Origin: Mycobacterium sp. 236(2023)
GTDB lineage: Bacteria > Actinomycetota > Actinomycetes > Mycobacteriales > Mycobacteriaceae
DNA: 64,000 nucleotides
NCBI RefSeq assembly: GCF_029623955.1
Contig: NZ_JARSBP010000006.1
Coordinates: 1 to 64,000, forward strand
Direction: 5' to 3'
Made by a program: the position numbers and the translations under genes. This document shows, one piece after another, positions 52,460-61,310 of this stretch; within the stretch, counting starts at the first letter, position 1; each line of letters begins with the position of its first letter. The notes beneath the pieces were generated by a model that was not told where the DNA came from, ran no database searches, and saw only the letters and a list, made by a program, of their open reading frames with translations.

Positions 52460-52502
52460 CGTCGAAATTCTCAGCCGATTCTGGCCTCGACTTGAGCTGA
52501 TT

Positions 52503-52517
52503 CATAGATTTTCTATA
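52503..52517. promoter_or_regulatory. Second MarR operator-like site CATAG-N5-CTATA
   Basis: Located 10 bases before the MFS start, matching the site at 51990-52006 in both half-sites and in spacer length; it overlaps the likely promoter of the MFS gene. Confidence 0.55.
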
Positions 52518-52527
52518 TAGTTCCCCT

Positions 52528-53742
52528 ATGCTTCGTTCCCAACCCAAGGCGGTCTATGCCGTCGCGTTCGCTTCTGTCGTCGCCTTCATGGGCATCGGTC
52601 TCGTCGACCCGATCCTCAAACCGATCGCCGACAACCTGAACGCCTCGCCGTCGCAGGTGTCGCTGCTGTTCACCAGCTACATGGCCGTCATGGGTGTCGC
52701 GATGCTGATCACCGGCGTGGTGTCCAGCCGCATCGGGCCGAAGCGCACCCTGCTCCTCGGGCTGGTCATCATCATCGCCGGAGCCGGCCTGGCCGGACTG
52801 AGCGACAGCGTCATGGGCATCGTCGGCTGGCGCGCGCTGTGGGGACTGGGCAACGCCCTGTTCATCGCGACCGCCCTGGCCACCATCGTCAGCTCCGCCC
52901 GCGGCTCCGTCGCGCAGGCGATCATCCTCTACGAGGCGGCGCTGGGGCTCGGCATCGCCGTCGGACCGCTCGTCGGCGGCGTCCTCGGCTCGATCTCGTG
53001 GCGCGGCCCGTTCTTCGGCGTCTCCGCGCTGATGGCGGTCGCCCTCGTCGTGACCGCGTTCCTTCTGCCCGCCACGCCGCCGGCCACGCGAGCCACCACA
53101 CTCGCCGACCCGTTCCGCGCGCTGCGCCACCGCGGGCTGCTCGGAGTGTCGGTGACCGCCCTGCTCTACAACTTCGGCTTCTTCACCCTGCTCGCCTTCA
53201 CCCCGTTCCCCCTCGACATGGGCGCCCACGAGATCGGCTTCATCTTCTTCGGATGGGGCCTCGCGCTGGCGTTCACCTCGGTGGTCGTCGCCCCCCGGCT
53301 GCAACACCGCTTCGGCACCGTGCCCACGCTCGTCGTCAACCTGCTGCTGATGACGGCGACCCTCGTCGTGATGGCACTCGGCACGGACAACAAGGCCGTC
53401 CTGGCGGGTTGCGTCGTCGTCGCCGGACTCTGGATCGGCGTCAACAACACGCTGATCACCGAAACCGTCATGAAGGCTGCGCCTGTCGAGCGCGGCGTGG
53501 CGTCTGCGGCCTACAGCTTCATGCGATTCGGCGGCGCCGCGGTGGCTCCGTGGCTGGCCGGCGTTCTCGGCGAGCGCGTCAGCGTGCACCTCCCCTTTTG
53601 GGTCGGTGCCGGCGCAGTGCTGCTGGCGGCGGTCGTCCTGTTCGGCGTGCGTGGCCATCTGACCCAGGTCGACGCCCCCGAATCGGAACTCGACGAGCTC
53701 AACGACGAAGCCACCGCCGTCACGGTCGGCAGCGACAGCTGA
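52528..53742 (+). CDS. MFS drug-exporter-like transporter
   Basis: A 404-residue major facilitator with 12 helices: motif A-like GVVSSRIGPKRTLLLG after helix 2 and ALGLGIAVGPLVGGVLG (motif C of drug-proton antiporters). It probably exports toxic compounds under control of the adjacent MarR repressor, as argued from the shared operator. The C-terminal tail is acidic. Confidence 0.9.
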   Translation: MLRSQPKAVYAVAFASVVAFMGIGLVDPILKPIADNLNASPSQVSLLFTSYMAVMGVAMLITGVVSSRIGPKRTLLLGLVIIIAGAGLAGLSDSVMGIVGWRALWGLGNALFIATALATIVSSARGSVAQAIILYEAALGLGIAVGPLVGGVLGSISWRGPFFGVSALMAVALVVTAFLLPATPPATRATTLADPFRALRHRGLLGVSVTALLYNFGFFTLLAFTPFPLDMGAHEIGFIFFGWGLALAFTSVVVAPRLQHRFGTVPTLVVNLLLMTATLVVMALGTDNKAVLAGCVVVAGLWIGVNNTLITETVMKAAPVERGVASAAYSFMRFGGAAVAPWLAGVLGERVSVHLPFWVGAGAVLLAAVVLFGVRGHLTQVDAPESELDELNDEATAVTVGSDS

Positions 53743-54480
53743 TCAGCCGGTGACCGCGGCACCTATCAGGTGCCCAACGAGATACGTCGCGCCGACGGCG
53801 GCCAAGCCCAGGACCAACTGACGCGACGCTCCGATGGCCACAGGCTGGCTGGTGAATTTCGCCGCCGCACCACCGGCGAGCAGGAGCCCGACGCCGCCAC
53901 ACGCCAGCCCGGCCCACAGCGACTCGAACCCGAGAAGGTAAGGCAGCAGCGGGATGATGGCACCCGTCGCGAACATCAGGAACGACGAGATCGCTGCGAC
54001 ATACGGCGACGGCTTCTCCCGCGGATCCACCCCGAGCTCCTGGACGAGATGGAAGTTCATCGCCTTCGTCTCGTCCCGGTGAATCTCGTCGGTGGCCTTC
54101 GTCGCCGTCTCCGGCGTCATCCCCATCTCGGTGAGCATCGACACCAACTCGGCGCGCTCGGCCTGCGGGTGTTTCCGAAACGCCCGCTTCTCGACTTTGA
54201 CCTCGGACTCGATCTGCTCGTTGGCCGTCGTGACCGATGTGTACTCCCCCAAGGCCATCGAGAACGCCCCGGCCAGCAGTCCGGCGATGCCGCTGATGAC
54301 CACCGTGTGCGCACTTGCCGACGCCGCCACACCGGCGATCAGCGCGGTGTTGCTCACCAGACCGTCCATCGCACCGAATGTCGCGGCCCGCAGCCACCCT
54401 CCGCTCACATCGGAGTGCTTGTGGTCAGCGACGTGAGGTCTGCCGGTCGGCGAGAGGGGCCTCTCGGCGCGCTGCGTCAT
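53743..54480 (-). CDS. VIT family (VIT1/CCC1) iron/manganese transporter
   Basis: A 245-residue membrane protein. FGAMDGLVSNTALIAGVA and MALGEYTSVTTANEQIESEV are VIT hallmarks; the central cytoplasmic metal-binding domain is rich in Glu and His (EKRAFRKHPQAERAEL, TDEIHRDET). It probably exports Fe(II)/Mn(II) from the cytoplasm. ATG 54480 is preferred over in-frame starts 12 codons upstream. Confidence 0.87.
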   Translation of the reverse strand: MTQRAERPLSPTGRPHVADHKHSDVSGGWLRAATFGAMDGLVSNTALIAGVAASASAHTVVISGIAGLLAGAFSMALGEYTSVTTANEQIESEVKVEKRAFRKHPQAERAELVSMLTEMGMTPETATKATDEIHRDETKAMNFHLVQELGVDPREKPSPYVAAISSFLMFATGAIIPLLPYLLGFESLWAGLACGGVGLLLAGGAAAKFTSQPVAIGASRQLVLGLAAVGATYLVGHLIGAAVTG

Positions 54481-54533
54481 GGTGACGATTGAACACCCCC
54501 GCGGGCGGCTGGGCACTCAGGTTCTCCCAGGTT

Positions 54534-54545
54534 TGTGACATCACA
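54534..54545. promoter_or_regulatory. Dyad TGTGA-CA-TCACA between VIT and acyl-CoA oxidase genes
   Basis: Five-base inverted arms in the 100-base divergent gap. The arms equal the TGTGA/TCACA half-sites of Crp-type regulators, but the spacer is only two bases instead of six, so a Crp site is doubtful; another dimeric regulator is possible. Confidence 0.3.
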
Positions 54546-54580
54546 GTTTGCGGTTCCCCGTCTGCGGCTACCGTCGTGAC

Positions 54581-56542
54581 ATGACCACCACGGCGGAGCA
54601 TCTGCGCAATTCTCTCGACGGCCGTTTCCGGGACGTGAAGAACCGCGTACGACTCGAACTCAGCGACGAGATCTTCCGGCCGCACTACACCCCGAACACC
54701 GTTATCGCCCGCACCAAGGTGGGCGAGCAGTTGCGGATCATGGCCTCCCGCGGGGCCGCCGAAGACGGGTTCAGGAAAGAACACGGCGGCAACGGCGACG
54801 TCGGCGCCGCGGTCACCCAGATCGAGATGCTCGCGATGAGCGACCTGTCCCTGATGGTCAAGGCCGGCGTGCAGTGGGGCCTGTTCGGCGGTGCGATCGA
54901 GAATCTCGGCACCGAACGTCACCACGAGGCCTACGTCAAGAAGCTGATCGACCTGGACCTGCTCGGCTGCTTCGCGATGACCGAGACCGGCCACGGCAGC
55001 GACGTGCAATCCCTGGAGACGACGGCGACCTACGATCCGGCGACCCAGGAGTTCGTCATCGACTCGCCCACCCCCTCCTCGCGGAAGGATTACATCGGCG
55101 GTGCGGCCCAAACTGCCCGGGTGGCAGCGGTTTTCGCGCAACTCATCACTCCCGACGGCAAAAAGCACGGGGTGCACTGCCTGGTGGTGCCGATTCGCGA
55201 CGACAAGGGCGAGGATCTGCCCGGCGTGACGACCTCGGACTGCCACTACAAGGGCGGACTTCCTGGCGTGGACAACGGCCGCATCCAGTTCGACCAAGTC
55301 CGGGTGCCCCGCGAGAACCTGCTCAACAAGTACGCTGACGTCGCCGAAGACGGCACCTACTCCTCCCCCATCGAGAACCCCAACCGGCGCTTCTTCACGA
55401 TGCTGGGAACGCTGATCCGCGGCCGGGTCACCGTCGGCGGCAGCGCAGGTGCCGCCGCTCGGGTGGCGCTCGACATCGCGACCCGATACGCGTTGGAGCG
55501 CAGGCAGTTCGAGGATCCCGACGGTGGTGAAGTGCTGCTGATGGACTACCTCGTCCACCAGCGCCGGCTGTTCCCGCTGATCGCCAAGTCCTATGCGCTG
55601 CAGTACGCGCAGAACGAGCTGGTGGCCCGCTGCCATGAACTGCAGACCGCCGACGATCCCGATCCCGAGGAGCAGCGCGAGCTGGAATCGCGTGCCGCAG
55701 GCCTGAAGGCCGCCAACACGTGGCACGCCACCCGCGCCATCCAGGAAGCGCGCGAAGCCTGCGGTGGCGCAGGCTATCTCGCCGAAAACCGGTTGATCGC
55801 CCTCAAGGCCGACACCGACGTGTTCACCACCTTCGAGGGCGACAACCACGTCCTGTTCCAGCTGGTCGCCAAGGAGCTGCTGACCGCCTACGCCGACGAC
55901 ATCAAGGGCATGAGCCCCGTGGACTGGGTGCGTTTCGCCGCCAACTTCGCCGGTGAGCGGGTGATGAAACGCACTGCGGCGCAGACGATCATGCAGACCA
56001 TCCTGGATACCCGCGAGGACAACGAAGAGGAAGGCAGCCTCTTCAACCGCGGCACCCAGGTCAAGATGTTCGAGGACCGCGAGGAGTACATGTTGGCCTC
56101 GGTGGCCCGTCGGCTGCAGAGCAAGTCCAAGGAGATGAGCGCGTTCGACTCCTTCAACTCCGTCCAGGATCACGTGCTGCACGTGGCGCAGGCCCACATC
56201 GACCGCATCATCCTGGAGGCGTTCGTGGCGGGCATCGACGCCTGCCAGGACAAGACGGCGCGCGAAGTCCTCGGGCTGGTCTGCGACCTGTACGCGCTGT
56301 CAGTGATCGAAGAGGACAAGGCGTGGTTCGTCGAGCACCGCTTCCTGTCCACCGAACGCGCCAAGGCCGTGACGCGCGGCATCAACGACCGGTGCCGCAG
56401 GTTGCGCCCCCACGCCGAGCTCCTCGTCGACGGATTCGGCATCCCCGAACAGCTGCGCTACGCCGAGATGTTGCACCCGGAGCACATTCCGGACGCCGAC
56501 GAGCACAAGCGCAAGGACGCCACCAGCGCGGGCGTCATCTGA
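54581..56542 (+). CDS. Acyl-CoA dehydrogenase/oxidase family protein (ACOX-like)
   Basis: A 653-residue flavoprotein, longer than ordinary acyl-CoA dehydrogenases (about 380-400) and matching peroxisomal-type acyl-CoA oxidases. The FAD/substrate region CFAMTETGHGSDVQSLETTAT, then YKGGLPGVDNGRIQFDQVRVPRENLL, EACGGAGYLAENRL and TFEGDNHVLFQLVAKELL are typical; the last contains the catalytic Glu. It should start beta-oxidation of long-chain acyl-CoA, using oxygen or an ETF acceptor. ATG 54581 (TTTAEHLRN) is preferred. Its stop abuts that of the lipoprotein gene. Confidence 0.9.
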   Translation: MTTTAEHLRNSLDGRFRDVKNRVRLELSDEIFRPHYTPNTVIARTKVGEQLRIMASRGAAEDGFRKEHGGNGDVGAAVTQIEMLAMSDLSLMVKAGVQWGLFGGAIENLGTERHHEAYVKKLIDLDLLGCFAMTETGHGSDVQSLETTATYDPATQEFVIDSPTPSSRKDYIGGAAQTARVAAVFAQLITPDGKKHGVHCLVVPIRDDKGEDLPGVTTSDCHYKGGLPGVDNGRIQFDQVRVPRENLLNKYADVAEDGTYSSPIENPNRRFFTMLGTLIRGRVTVGGSAGAAARVALDIATRYALERRQFEDPDGGEVLLMDYLVHQRRLFPLIAKSYALQYAQNELVARCHELQTADDPDPEEQRELESRAAGLKAANTWHATRAIQEAREACGGAGYLAENRLIALKADTDVFTTFEGDNHVLFQLVAKELLTAYADDIKGMSPVDWVRFAANFAGERVMKRTAAQTIMQTILDTREDNEEEGSLFNRGTQVKMFEDREEYMLASVARRLQSKSKEMSAFDSFNSVQDHVLHVAQAHIDRIILEAFVAGIDACQDKTAREVLGLVCDLYALSVIEEDKAWFVEHRFLSTERAKAVTRGINDRCRRLRPHAELLVDGFGIPEQLRYAEMLHPEHIPDADEHKRKDATSAGVI

Positions 56543-57028
56543 TCACTCGTTCGGGATCGGATCCAGAATCGTCAGCCTGCCGTCTTCGAGGGTGACCCGG
56601 GCCGAACCGATGCCGGTCGGGCAGCAGGGCTCGTCCTGACCCTGCTTCCACTGGTACTGCACGACGGCGTCGTGCTCACCCTGAGCCGTAACGGTGATGT
56701 AGGGCCGCGGCTCCATCGTCGGTGAACCGACAGGAGCGGGGCCGTCGAAGAACAACACCTGCTGCGCGCTGTCGGGTTGGTCGCCGGACGTGACCACGAC
56801 CCACTGCAGCTGGCAGTCGGCGGCGTGACCGCGCGACGCTTCGCGCCACGGGCCGGGCGGCAGCAAGGCGAACTCGGCCTCCACGTCCTGCGCCGAGGGG
56901 CCGGGCCCGCAGTCGGCGGCGGCGGCCGAACTGGTCGATGCCGGCTCAGGCGTGCTCGATCCGCACCCACCGACCACGAGCCCGAGGATCAGCAGGACCA
57001 GCGCCACGGGCCTGGTGTGAAGACGCAT
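56543..57028 (-). CDS. lppP: LppP/LprE-type lipoprotein
   Basis: A 161-residue lipoprotein: signal peptide with lipobox VVGGC (Cys22), a short Ser/Ala-rich linker, and a compact domain with CQLQW and EPCCPTG cysteines and a typical ending TLEDGRLTILDPIP. It fits the mycobacterial LppP/LprE family; position near tRNA-Asn and dnaG agrees with this. Function unknown, on the outer face of the plasma membrane. Confidence 0.75.
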   Translation of the reverse strand: MRLHTRPVALVLLILGLVVGGCGSSTPEPASTSSAAAADCGPGPSAQDVEAEFALLPPGPWREASRGHAADCQLQWVVVTSGDQPDSAQQVLFFDGPAPVGSPTMEPRPYITVTAQGEHDAVVQYQWKQGQDEPCCPTGIGSARVTLEDGRLTILDPIPNE

Positions 57029-57082
57029 GCCCCAAGAATAAGCGGCCCGAGCATGCGCCTGCGAAAACCGTTGCCGCGCCAG

Positions 57083-57115
57083 AAAAAAAGCGCCGCGACC
57101 TTGGGTCGCGGCGCT
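57083..57115 (-). terminator. Intrinsic terminator of tRNA-Asn
   Basis: Twelve-base perfect arms (AGCGCCGCGACC and its complement) with a three-base loop followed, on the minus strand, by seven T (57083-57089). It lies 11 bases beyond the tRNA 3' end and is the clearest intrinsic terminator in the window. Confidence 0.93.
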
Positions 57116-57125
57116 GGTACTGACG

Positions 57126-57198
57126 CTCCCCCGGGTGGACTCGAACCACCAACCCTCCGGTTAACAGCCGAATGCTCTGCCAATTGAGCTACAGGGGA
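57126..57198 (-). tRNA. tRNA-Asn (anticodon GTT)
   Basis: A 73-base cloverleaf on the minus strand: acceptor TCCCCTG/CGGGGGA with discriminator G, D-arm AGCTCAATTGGCAGAGC, anticodon loop CTGTTAA, T-arm GGTGGTTCGAGTCCACC. CCA is not encoded. It has its own promoter and terminator. Confidence 0.96.
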
Positions 57199-57236
57199 TT
57201 GCACTGCCCACGGCGGCTTGCCGCGAACCAGAGAGC

Positions 57237-57267
57237 ACTCTAGCGCACGTCGGCGCGCAAGTGCCAA
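57237..57267 (-). promoter_or_regulatory. Probable promoter of tRNA-Asn
   Basis: On the minus strand TTGGCA (57262-57267) and TAGAGT (57237-57242) are separated by 19 bases, and the tRNA starts 38 bases downstream. This resembles SigA-type mycobacterial promoters, with a slightly long spacer. Confidence 0.5.
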
Positions 57268-57353
57268 TGCGCCTCCGGGTCCGTCGCCAGTACCTGAAAT
57301 GAGGCAGGATAGACACCGAACCCATCGTCGATTCGAACCTCTGGAGGGCCCCT

Positions 57354-57605
57354 GTGATCGGGTATGTCGCCGCAGCTGCTGCCGGCTACGTGCTGGGAAC
57401 CAAGGCCGGCAGGCGGCGTTTCGAGCAGATCCAGGGCACCTACAAAGCCGTCACCGGCAGCCCCGCCGCCAAGGCCGTCATCGAGGCCGGACGACGAAAA
57501 ATCGCCGAACGGGTGTCTCCCGATCCGGCGATGGTGAAGCTGACACGCATCGACTCCGGCACCGAAGTTCTGGAGCCGGAGTCGATGGCGAAGAAGAAGG
57601 GCTAG
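57354..57605 (+). CDS. Small conserved mycobacterial protein (Rv2342-like)
   Basis: An 83-residue protein with an N-terminal Gly/Ala-rich hydrophobic stretch (IGYVAAAAAGYVLGTKAGRRRFEQI) and a basic body. GTG 57354 follows GGAGGG. The position between tRNA-Asn and dnaG agrees with Rv2342 of M. tuberculosis. Function unknown. Its stop overlaps that of the converging gene by four bases. Confidence 0.82.
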   Translation: MIGYVAAAAAGYVLGTKAGRRRFEQIQGTYKAVTGSPAAKAVIEAGRRKIAERVSPDPAMVKLTRIDSGTEVLEPESMAKKKG

Positions 57606-57913
57606 CCGATCGGCTGGCTGATCGTGGTGCCGGGCAGCAGCGGGCTGGTCTGAACGCCCCACACGCCGTAGCCGCCGCCGTAACCGATTCCCACGTTCGG
57701 GGATCCGACGGAGACGCCACTGCCGTTGGAGTACGACAGGCAGTTGCCGTCGGCCTGGTTGCCGAACCACGCCAGGCAGCGAGGTGCCGCGGTGGTTTCT
57801 GCAGCGGTGTCGGCCGTGCTCATGGACACGTAGAGCGGGAGAGCGACGGCAGCGGCCGCGATGGCCCCCGCGATCACCCGGGACTTGTTGGTCTGGATCT
57901 TGTTCACCAGCAC
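57602..57913 (-). CDS. Small secreted or membrane-anchored mycobacterial protein
   Basis: About 103 residues: a short basic start (VNKIQTNKSR), hydrophobic segment VIAGAIAAAAVALPLYV, then a small domain with two Cys (RCLAWFGNQADGNCLSY) and Gly-rich GVSVGSPNVGIGYGGGYG. GTG 57913 has AAGGTGAG at good distance; GTG 57907 is another option, and the frame reaches 57991. The type is common in mycobacteria and of unknown function. It lies downstream of dnaG on the same strand. Confidence 0.72.
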   Translation of the reverse strand: MLVNKIQTNKSRVIAGAIAAAAVALPLYVSMSTADTAAETTAAPRCLAWFGNQADGNCLSYSNGSGVSVGSPNVGIGYGGGYGVWGVQTSPLLPGTTISQPIG

Positions 57914-57987
57914 GTAAAGCTCACCTTCTCCCCAACGGAAACACAGCTCGGAACCCAAGCGCCTCAACCATAACCTGCCTATCGCGA

Positions 57988-59931
57988 TCACGCAGTCAGG
58001 TCGTTACCGCTGGCCTGTTCCAGCAGGCTGCGGCGGTAGGCCTCCATCGCCACCAGGTCACCGAACAGCGAGTGGTATTCATCACCCTGCTCCACCGGCG
58101 ACATGCGCTGCAGCTTCGACTTGACCTCGGCGATCTGCCGCCCGATCCACACCTCCTGCAGCCGGGCCAGGACGCCGCCGATGTACCGGGGCAGCTTCTC
58201 GTCGTCGGCATTGATGGCCTCGACGCCCAGTTCGTTGATGAGGCTGGCCGCCTGCGGAGAGGACGTCTGCTCGCGCACCGCCTCGATCCACTGGGCGCCG
58301 GTGATCCCCGACGACGTGCCGCCGGCAGCCTCGATCGACGCGCGCACCGCCGTATAGCCGGGATGGGTGAAGCTCTCCGCGGTCAACGAGTCGAACACCG
58401 GACCCGCCAGGGCCGGGAACTGCAGCGCCGACTTCAGCGCCTCCCGCTGCGGCCACAGCGTGGGATCGGCGGGGTCGGGACGCGCTGTCCCCTGGACCGG
58501 CGCGGCCGACCCGCGCGATGCCTGCTCGGCCGCGGCGCCGCGCCTGCGGGACCTGTCCGGCATCCCGCGCTTGGTCGCTTCCTCGCGGACACGGTTGAGC
58601 ACCTGGCTCTCGTCGTTCCAGCCGGTCCAGCCTGCGAGACGGCGCGCGTACTCGTCCCGCAGCGCGTAATCGCGGATTCTCGACACCAGCGGCACGCACT
58701 GGCGCAGCGCGTCGACCTTGGCCTGCGGGTCGTTGTCGAGGACGTCCCCGGCGGGGATCAGGCTGCGCACCGCGAACTCGAACATCGGGATGCGCCGCGC
58801 GACCAGATCGCGCAGCGACCCGTCTCCGGACTTCAACCGCAGATCGCACGGGTCCATGCCGTCGGCGGCGACGGCGACAAACGACTTCCCAGCCACCTGC
58901 TGGTCCCCGTCGAACGCCTTCAACGCGGCAGCCTGCCCCGCGGCATCACCGTCGAACACGAAGATCAACTCACCGCGGTACCAGTTGTCGTCCATCATCA
59001 GCCGCCGCAACAACGCCAGGTGGCTGTCGCCGAACGCGGTGCCGCACGAAGCGACGGCCGTCGTCTCGCCGGCCATGTGCATGGCCATGACGTCGGTGTA
59101 GCCCTCGACGACGACCGCGCGGTGCGCCTTGGCGATGTCGCGCTTGGCCATGTCGAGGCCGAACAACACCGAAGACTTCTTATACAGCACCGTTTCCGGG
59201 GTGTTGACGTACTTGGCTTCCATCGGATCGTCGTCGAAGATCCGGCGCGCACCGAAGCCGATCACCTCGCCACCGCTGGCACGGATCGGCCACAGCAGGC
59301 GGCGGTGGAAGCGGTCCATCGGCCCGCGCCGCCCCTCGCGCGACAATCCGGCGGCCTCGAGCTCCTTGAACTCGAATCCCTTGCGCAGCAAGTGCTTTGT
59401 CAGCGTCTCCCACCCCGACGGGGCGAAACCGCAGCCGAACTTGGCGGCGGCAGCTGCGTCGAAGTTGCGCTCCTGCAGGTACTGCCGCGCCGGTGCCGCC
59501 TCCTCGCTCTGCAACTGCTCGGCGTAGAACTCCTGCGCGGCCGCGTTGGCGGCGAGCAGCCTGCTGCGACTCCCCCGATCCCGTTGGACGTTGGTGTTCG
59601 ACGCGCCGGTATAGGTGACGGTGTAGCCGATGCGATCGGCGAGTAGCTCTACGGCCTCGACGAAGCTGACGTGCTCGATCTTCTGCAGGAAGGCGTAGAC
59701 GTCGCCGCCCTCGCCGCAGCCGAAGCAGTGGAAGTGGCCGTGGTTGGGGCGGACGTGGAACGACGGCGACTTCTCGTCGTGGAAGGGGCACAGCCCCTTC
59801 ATGGAGTCCGCACCGGCGCGGCGCAGCTGGACGTAATCACCGACGACGTCCTCGATGCTGACGCGCTCACGGATGGCGGCGATGTCCCGATCGGGGATCC
59901 TGCCCCGCCCTCGAGTCACTTCGGCCGCCAC
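57988..59931 (-). CDS. dnaG: DNA primase DnaG
   Basis: A 647-residue primase that makes RNA primers for replication. N-terminal CHC2 zinc domain (Cys48, His51, Cys69, Cys72 in GLCPFHDEKSPSFHV and HCFGCGEGGD), TOPRIM core with VVVEGYTDVMAMH and FDGDAAGQ, and a C-terminal helicase-binding domain. It is close to M. tuberculosis DnaG along its length. The start is GTG 59931; it lies 31 bases downstream of dgt. Confidence 0.97.
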   Translation of the reverse strand: MAAEVTRGRGRIPDRDIAAIRERVSIEDVVGDYVQLRRAGADSMKGLCPFHDEKSPSFHVRPNHGHFHCFGCGEGGDVYAFLQKIEHVSFVEAVELLADRIGYTVTYTGASNTNVQRDRGSRSRLLAANAAAQEFYAEQLQSEEAAPARQYLQERNFDAAAAAKFGCGFAPSGWETLTKHLLRKGFEFKELEAAGLSREGRRGPMDRFHRRLLWPIRASGGEVIGFGARRIFDDDPMEAKYVNTPETVLYKKSSVLFGLDMAKRDIAKAHRAVVVEGYTDVMAMHMAGETTAVASCGTAFGDSHLALLRRLMMDDNWYRGELIFVFDGDAAGQAAALKAFDGDQQVAGKSFVAVAADGMDPCDLRLKSGDGSLRDLVARRIPMFEFAVRSLIPAGDVLDNDPQAKVDALRQCVPLVSRIRDYALRDEYARRLAGWTGWNDESQVLNRVREEATKRGMPDRSRRRGAAAEQASRGSAAPVQGTARPDPADPTLWPQREALKSALQFPALAGPVFDSLTAESFTHPGYTAVRASIEAAGGTSSGITGAQWIEAVREQTSSPQAASLINELGVEAINADDEKLPRYIGGVLARLQEVWIGRQIAEVKSKLQRMSPVEQGDEYHSLFGDLVAMEAYRRSLLEQASGNDLTA

Positions 59932-59962
59932 CCGGCCAGTCTAGAGCCAGCGGCGAACCTGA

Positions 59963-61237
59963 TTACGCGGGTTCCAGCCGCTCCAGCCGACCTTCGGTCA
60001 TCGAGGCCACCTGGTCGATGACGACCCGCAGCCGCGCGCAGTCGTCGGCCGCCGCGTTGAACTCCGGCACGAACAGCGGATCGAGGGTGGCGGGCGCGCC
60101 GCTGAGCACGAAGTCGACGACGGCCTCGACGCGGTCACGTTGCTGCCCCTGCACATCCAGGTGTGCCGGGTCGGACATGATGAACTGCAGCGCCAGGATC
60201 TTCAGCACCGCGACCTCGGCCCGGACCACCGTGGGGACTTCCAGATTGGCGCGGTAGCGGACCAGACGGCCGGGGCCGGACACGTGGCGCGTCGCGGCGA
60301 TCGCCGACGACGCGAACCGTCCCACCAGCTCACTGGTCATCGTCTTGAGCGCCACCGATGCCGTCAGCGTGCCGTCGTACTTGCCGACGGCGGCGACCGC
60401 GGGCAGCACCGACAACCGCTCGGCGGCCTCGACGAGGTCGGCCGCGGCCAGGCCGCCGCCCATGCCGTGGGACTGGCCCAGCCGTCCCAGCGCGTTCACC
60501 GCGTCGTCGTCGGCGAGCACCCGCAGGTCGATGCGCCCCGAGATGACGCCGTCTTCGACGTCGTGCACCGAGTAGGCCACGTCGTCGGCCCAGTCCATGA
60601 TCTGGGCCTCCAGACACGACGCCCGGTCGGGCGCGTCACCGCGCACCCAGGCCGCCGCATCGGCGTCGTCGGTATAGAACCCGAACTTGCCGCCCTCGGG
60701 CGGGCGGAACCATGGGTACTTCGTCACGGCGTCGAGTGCGGCCCGGGTCAGGTTGAGGCCTGCGCTTCGTTCTTTGTGGCCTTCGCGCCCTAGGACTTTC
60801 GGTTCCAGCCGGGTGAGGATGCGGAAGTTCTGCGCATTGCCCTCGAATCCGCCGCACGCGTCGGCGAGCTGGTTGAGGGCGCGTTCGCCGTTGTGGCCGT
60901 ACGGCGGATGGCCGATGTCGTGCGCCAGCCCGGCCAGATCGACCAGATCAGGGTCGGCGCCGAGCCCGACGGCCATGCCGCGGCCGATCTGAGCCACTTC
61001 GAGGGAATGCGTGAGCCGGGTGCGCGGCGTCTCGCTCTGCCGGGGACCGACCACCTGGGTCTTGTCGGCCAGACGGCGCAGCGCCGCGCAATGCAGGACG
61101 CGGGCGCGGTCGCGGGCGAAATCGGTGCGGTGCTCGGTACCGGTGCCCGGCAACGCGGCAGCCTTCGCCGGCTCGACCACCAGACGCCGGCGGTCGAACT
61201 CGCTGTAGGGATCACGTTGCGTGAGATCAGTGGACAC
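59963..61237 (-). CDS. dgt: Deoxyguanosinetriphosphate triphosphohydrolase-like HD protein
   Basis: A 424-residue HD-domain dNTPase. Metal-binding His and Asp are in LTHSLEVAQ and AHDIGHPPYGHNGE, with a later Asp in DWADDVAYSVHDVED. It hydrolyses dNTPs to nucleosides and triphosphate. GTG 61237 (STDLTQRDPYSEFDRRR) matches the family N-terminus; the open frame extends beyond. First gene of the dgt-dnaG pair, divergent from the TPM gene. Confidence 0.95.
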   Translation of the reverse strand: MSTDLTQRDPYSEFDRRRLVVEPAKAAALPGTGTEHRTDFARDRARVLHCAALRRLADKTQVVGPRQSETPRTRLTHSLEVAQIGRGMAVGLGADPDLVDLAGLAHDIGHPPYGHNGERALNQLADACGGFEGNAQNFRILTRLEPKVLGREGHKERSAGLNLTRAALDAVTKYPWFRPPEGGKFGFYTDDADAAAWVRGDAPDRASCLEAQIMDWADDVAYSVHDVEDGVISGRIDLRVLADDDAVNALGRLGQSHGMGGGLAAADLVEAAERLSVLPAVAAVGKYDGTLTASVALKTMTSELVGRFASSAIAATRHVSGPGRLVRYRANLEVPTVVRAEVAVLKILALQFIMSDPAHLDVQGQQRDRVEAVVDFVLSGAPATLDPLFVPEFNAAADDCARLRVVIDQVASMTEGRLERLEPA

Positions 61238-61310
61238 CGCAGCACAGTCTGCCAGGGCGGATCGCCCGGTAATCGCGGCACTGCGACTGCGCCGCACTAG
61301 ATTGGCGGTC

